Positions 5,770 through 7,665 of a stretch of DNA of 7,665 nt are shown here, piece by piece. The position numbers and the translations under genes were made by a program. How positions within the stretch are numbered: the stretch's first letter is position 1; the number at the start of each line of letters is the position of its first letter. The notes under the pieces were generated by a model that had not been told where the DNA came from, ran no database searches, and worked only from the letters and a program-made list of their open reading frames with translations. The stretch covers positions 1 through 7,665 of the forward strand of contig JAGBXG010000348.1 of the NCBI GenBank assembly GCA_017629415.1, in the 5' to 3' direction. Source of the DNA: Pseudomonadota bacterium (lineage in GTDB: Bacteria > Myxococcota > Bradymonadia > UBA4248).

Positions 5770-7488
5770 ATGAAAACAGCACTCAAATATTTCATCACAT
5801 CTGCAATATGTGCCGCAGTTGCACTTCCGGCGATTTCGGCATCTGCAAAGCCTTCGAAAAAGAAAAAAGCTGAAGAACCGGCTCCTGTTGTAGCTCCGAT
5901 ACCCTACGAACCTGTAGCCTTGAAACCTGCCGATCAAATGACTTATGAAGATCTCAATCCAGAGGGTGTGGCCATCTATGATCCTGCACTGCTCGATCCC
6001 GAAGTCAGCAAAGGAACGACAGAACGTACGCAAGCAGCCCGTGCTACATTGGAACAAACTCACAATTCCCCCATGCCTGGCCGTAAATTCGAAGGCAAAA
6101 TGCAGGCATTGCCCGGCGAAGAATTCTTGAGCAAGCAGGTTTCTCAAATTTCTGAATTAAACGAAATTAAACCTGGTCCGGCTTTGACACTCAAAGAAGC
6201 CCTTTTGATGGCCGATGCCGAAAACCTCGATTTGCAAGCGGCTCGCGTGAAACTCGAAACCACACAAGCACAGCTCAAACAAGCCTGGGCAATGCTGCTG
6301 CCCAATATCAGCGCATCCTTGAGCTATGCACACATGAGCGCAGACCCCACGGCATCAAGCAAAGCTATGATGGGGGGGATTATGGAAGCCGTTACACCAG
6401 TTTATACATCATTGGTCACCAACGGATTGCTTGATCCTTCCGTGCTAGCGGGTCTGAGTTTCGATTCTCCCGAAGTCGATGCGCAAAATCCATTGTCTGT
6501 CGGCTTGACCGTCGGCCTTTCCATTATCAATGTGTCCGGTTGGTTTACCCTTCGTATGCTCGATGAAGTCAAAGATTTGACGGCACTCGGAATTGAAGAC
6601 GGTCGTCAGCAGCTGCTTTCGGGCGTAGCACAGGCTTATATGGCCGCTCTGCTCTGCGGTGAAGTCGTCAAAGTTCAACGCGTGCAGCTCAAATCCGCAC
6701 TCGATCAGCTCACCATTGCACAAGGTCGCTATGAACGCGGTGCCGACGTCAAACTCTCCGTCATTCAGGCACAATTTGCCGTCGAAAAGCAACGTCAAGC
6801 TCTCATCGATGCGATTTGGTCATACGAAACTGCACGCGATGCCCTGGCTAACGTTCTGAATACGGACGGCCTGCCCGTTCCGCAGCCTACACATATCAAA
6901 GCCGTCAATAGTACGTCAGATGAAGCACTCGAACAGGAAGCGATTGACCAAAACCGCACACTCCAAATGAATCGAATGACGCAGGAAATCAATCGTCTGA
7001 ACCTCAATTCTGCTATCGCGGATTTCATGCCAACACTTTCCGGTGCCTGGCAATATTCCTATAATTTCACCGATCCCGTCAGTTCGTCTTCCTGGACACT
7101 GGCACTTTCGTTAAATATTCCATTGTTCGATTATTCCAAATTCGGTGTGCTCGATGAACGTAAAGCCGCCATCCGTGAAACCGAACTTGCGATGGAAAGT
7201 ACCGAAAATTCCACACGCAATGCTGTCCGAAAGGCCAAACGCGAGTACTATTCCGCACTGTTCAACGTCGATAACGCCAAACGACAAGTTGAACTTGCTC
7301 GCGAAGCGCTCGCTTTGACCGAAGCCGCCTACAAAAACGGTGCTTCGACATTCATCGATGTCAGTGATGCACGTAATAGCGTTGCCGCTGCCTCGATTGC
7401 CTATGTCACCGCCGGTATTCAGGCCGAACTTTCACTCGTCTCCCTGATTTCCACTCTCGGCCGTGACATCATGGAAGTTGTTTACTAG
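5770..7488 (+). CDS. TolC/OprM-type outer-membrane efflux channel with N-terminal extension
   Basis: This 572-residue protein should form the trimeric outer-membrane exit duct. The ATG at 5770 is chosen because AGGGA (5758-5762) is seven bases upstream; the in-frame TTG at 5764 would be one base from that site. A signal peptide runs 1-26 with cleavage at ASA-K; no lipobox is present, unlike many OprM-type channels. Residues 27 to about 135 are a Lys-, Pro- and Glu-rich extension not seen in typical family members. The two outer-membrane efflux repeats follow: LTLKEAL (139-145), LLPNISASLSY (176-186) and YERGADVKLSVIQAQ (321-335) in the first, and FMPTLSGAWQYSY (419-431) and YKNGASTFIDVSDARNSV (521-538) in the second. 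The first repeat has a longer loop (about 190-240) between its beta strands than the second. Codon choice is more C-rich (Leu CTC, Ala GCC) than in the first two genes. Confidence 0.92.
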   Translation: MKTALKYFITSAICAAVALPAISASAKPSKKKKAEEPAPVVAPIPYEPVALKPADQMTYEDLNPEGVAIYDPALLDPEVSKGTTERTQAARATLEQTHNSPMPGRKFEGKMQALPGEEFLSKQVSQISELNEIKPGPALTLKEALLMADAENLDLQAARVKLETTQAQLKQAWAMLLPNISASLSYAHMSADPTASSKAMMGGIMEAVTPVYTSLVTNGLLDPSVLAGLSFDSPEVDAQNPLSVGLTVGLSIINVSGWFTLRMLDEVKDLTALGIEDGRQQLLSGVAQAYMAALLCGEVVKVQRVQLKSALDQLTIAQGRYERGADVKLSVIQAQFAVEKQRQALIDAIWSYETARDALANVLNTDGLPVPQPTHIKAVNSTSDEALEQEAIDQNRTLQMNRMTQEINRLNLNSAIADFMPTLSGAWQYSYNFTDPVSSSSWTLALSLNIPLFDYSKFGVLDERKAAIRETELAMESTENSTRNAVRKAKREYYSALFNVDNAKRQVELAREALALTEAAYKNGASTFIDVSDARNSVAAASIAYVTAGIQAELSLVSLISTLGRDIMEVVY

Positions 7489-7509
7489 GGAATCTCTGGA
7501 GCATACTTG

Positions 7510-7606
7510 GGCAGGGCGTTGCGGGGCGCCGTCCCCGCATCGGGGGTAGCCACGTATTTGCTTGCAAATAGCGGCGTAGGGGGCTTGGCCCCCTCATGCG
7601 TAAAAA
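7510..7606 (+). repeat. Three-hairpin structured repeat, copy 2
   Basis: The second copy starts 21 bases after the channel stop codon, in the same orientation as copy 1. Stem I is 7520-7526 with 7533-7539 (TGCGGGG/CCCCGCA). Stem II is 7555-7561 with 7564-7570 (TATTTGC/GCAAATA). Stem III is 7578-7584 with 7588-7594 (AGGGGGC/GCCCCCT). The shared boxes are GGGGGTAG (7542-7549) and ATAGCGGCG (7568-7576). Compared with copy 1, stem II is three bases shorter overall and differs in four consecutive base pairs, each changed on both sides, while pairing stays perfect. No T-run follows. Both copies sit just after a + strand gene, which suggests a role in the 3' untranslated region or a preferred insertion point there. 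Confidence 0.8.
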
Positions 7607-7665
7607 GCAATTGTTCAGACATTCCTTGGCTAAATCCTTTCAATTTCTACAGCCTCGCGGTTCTC
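7607..7665. other. Non-coding tail with nothing recognised
   Basis: The last 59 bases show no start codon with a ribosome binding site, no strong hairpin and no T-run. The next gene, if any, begins beyond the window. Confidence 0.4.

Noticed and set aside
5635..6147. Open frame of 170 codons on the - strand spanning the pump-channel junction
   Set aside because: It lies antisense to two clear genes and its composition is a shadow of their codons, with no family resemblance.
642..7606. Composite transposon bounded by the two repeats
   Set aside because: The copies are only about 73 % identical in their alignable outer part, no transposase or target duplication is seen, and the efflux genes look like normal resident genes.

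Overview
The window reads as a stretch of a Gram-negative chromosome of moderate GC (mid-40s to about 50 % by eye). The Gram-negative call rests on a complete tripartite efflux set: a lipoprotein periplasmic adaptor, an RND inner-membrane pump and a TolC-type outer-membrane channel. I cannot place the organism reliably. A Myxococcota or other delta-proteobacterial lineage is only an impression.

Layout, all genes on the + strand: (1) 1-597, the 3' part of a GAF-GGDEF diguanylate cyclase that begins before the window. (2) 598-998, intergenic DNA with a GC-rich three-hairpin repeat (copy 1), a probable terminator, an AT-rich stretch and the likely adaptor promoter. (3) 999-2207, the adaptor lipoprotein. 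(4) 2208-2441, intergenic DNA with a strong intrinsic terminator followed by a dense set of palindromes and direct repeats before the pump. (5) 2442-5687, the RND pump of 1081 residues. (6) 5688-5769, a short gap with a perfect 10-bp hairpin. (7) 5770-7488, the outer-membrane channel of 572 residues, with an unusual N-terminal extension of about 110 residues. (8) 7489-7665, non-coding DNA with copy 2 of the three-hairpin repeat.

The three efflux proteins should assemble into one envelope-spanning machine. The pump takes substrate from the inner membrane or periplasm using proton flux, the adaptor bridges the periplasm, and the channel opens to the outside. The substrate cannot be read from sequence. 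The genes are in the expected order, but terminator-like hairpins lie between adaptor and pump and between pump and channel. They therefore may not be one simple operon, and the pump may have its own regulated promoter.

The most interesting non-coding signal is the repeat pair, in the same orientation on either side of the efflux cluster. The middle stem has changed sequence between copies while keeping perfect pairing (four double-sided base-pair changes), so the fold itself appears conserved. Base composition also drifts along the sense strand, from G-rich in the first genes to C-rich in the last.
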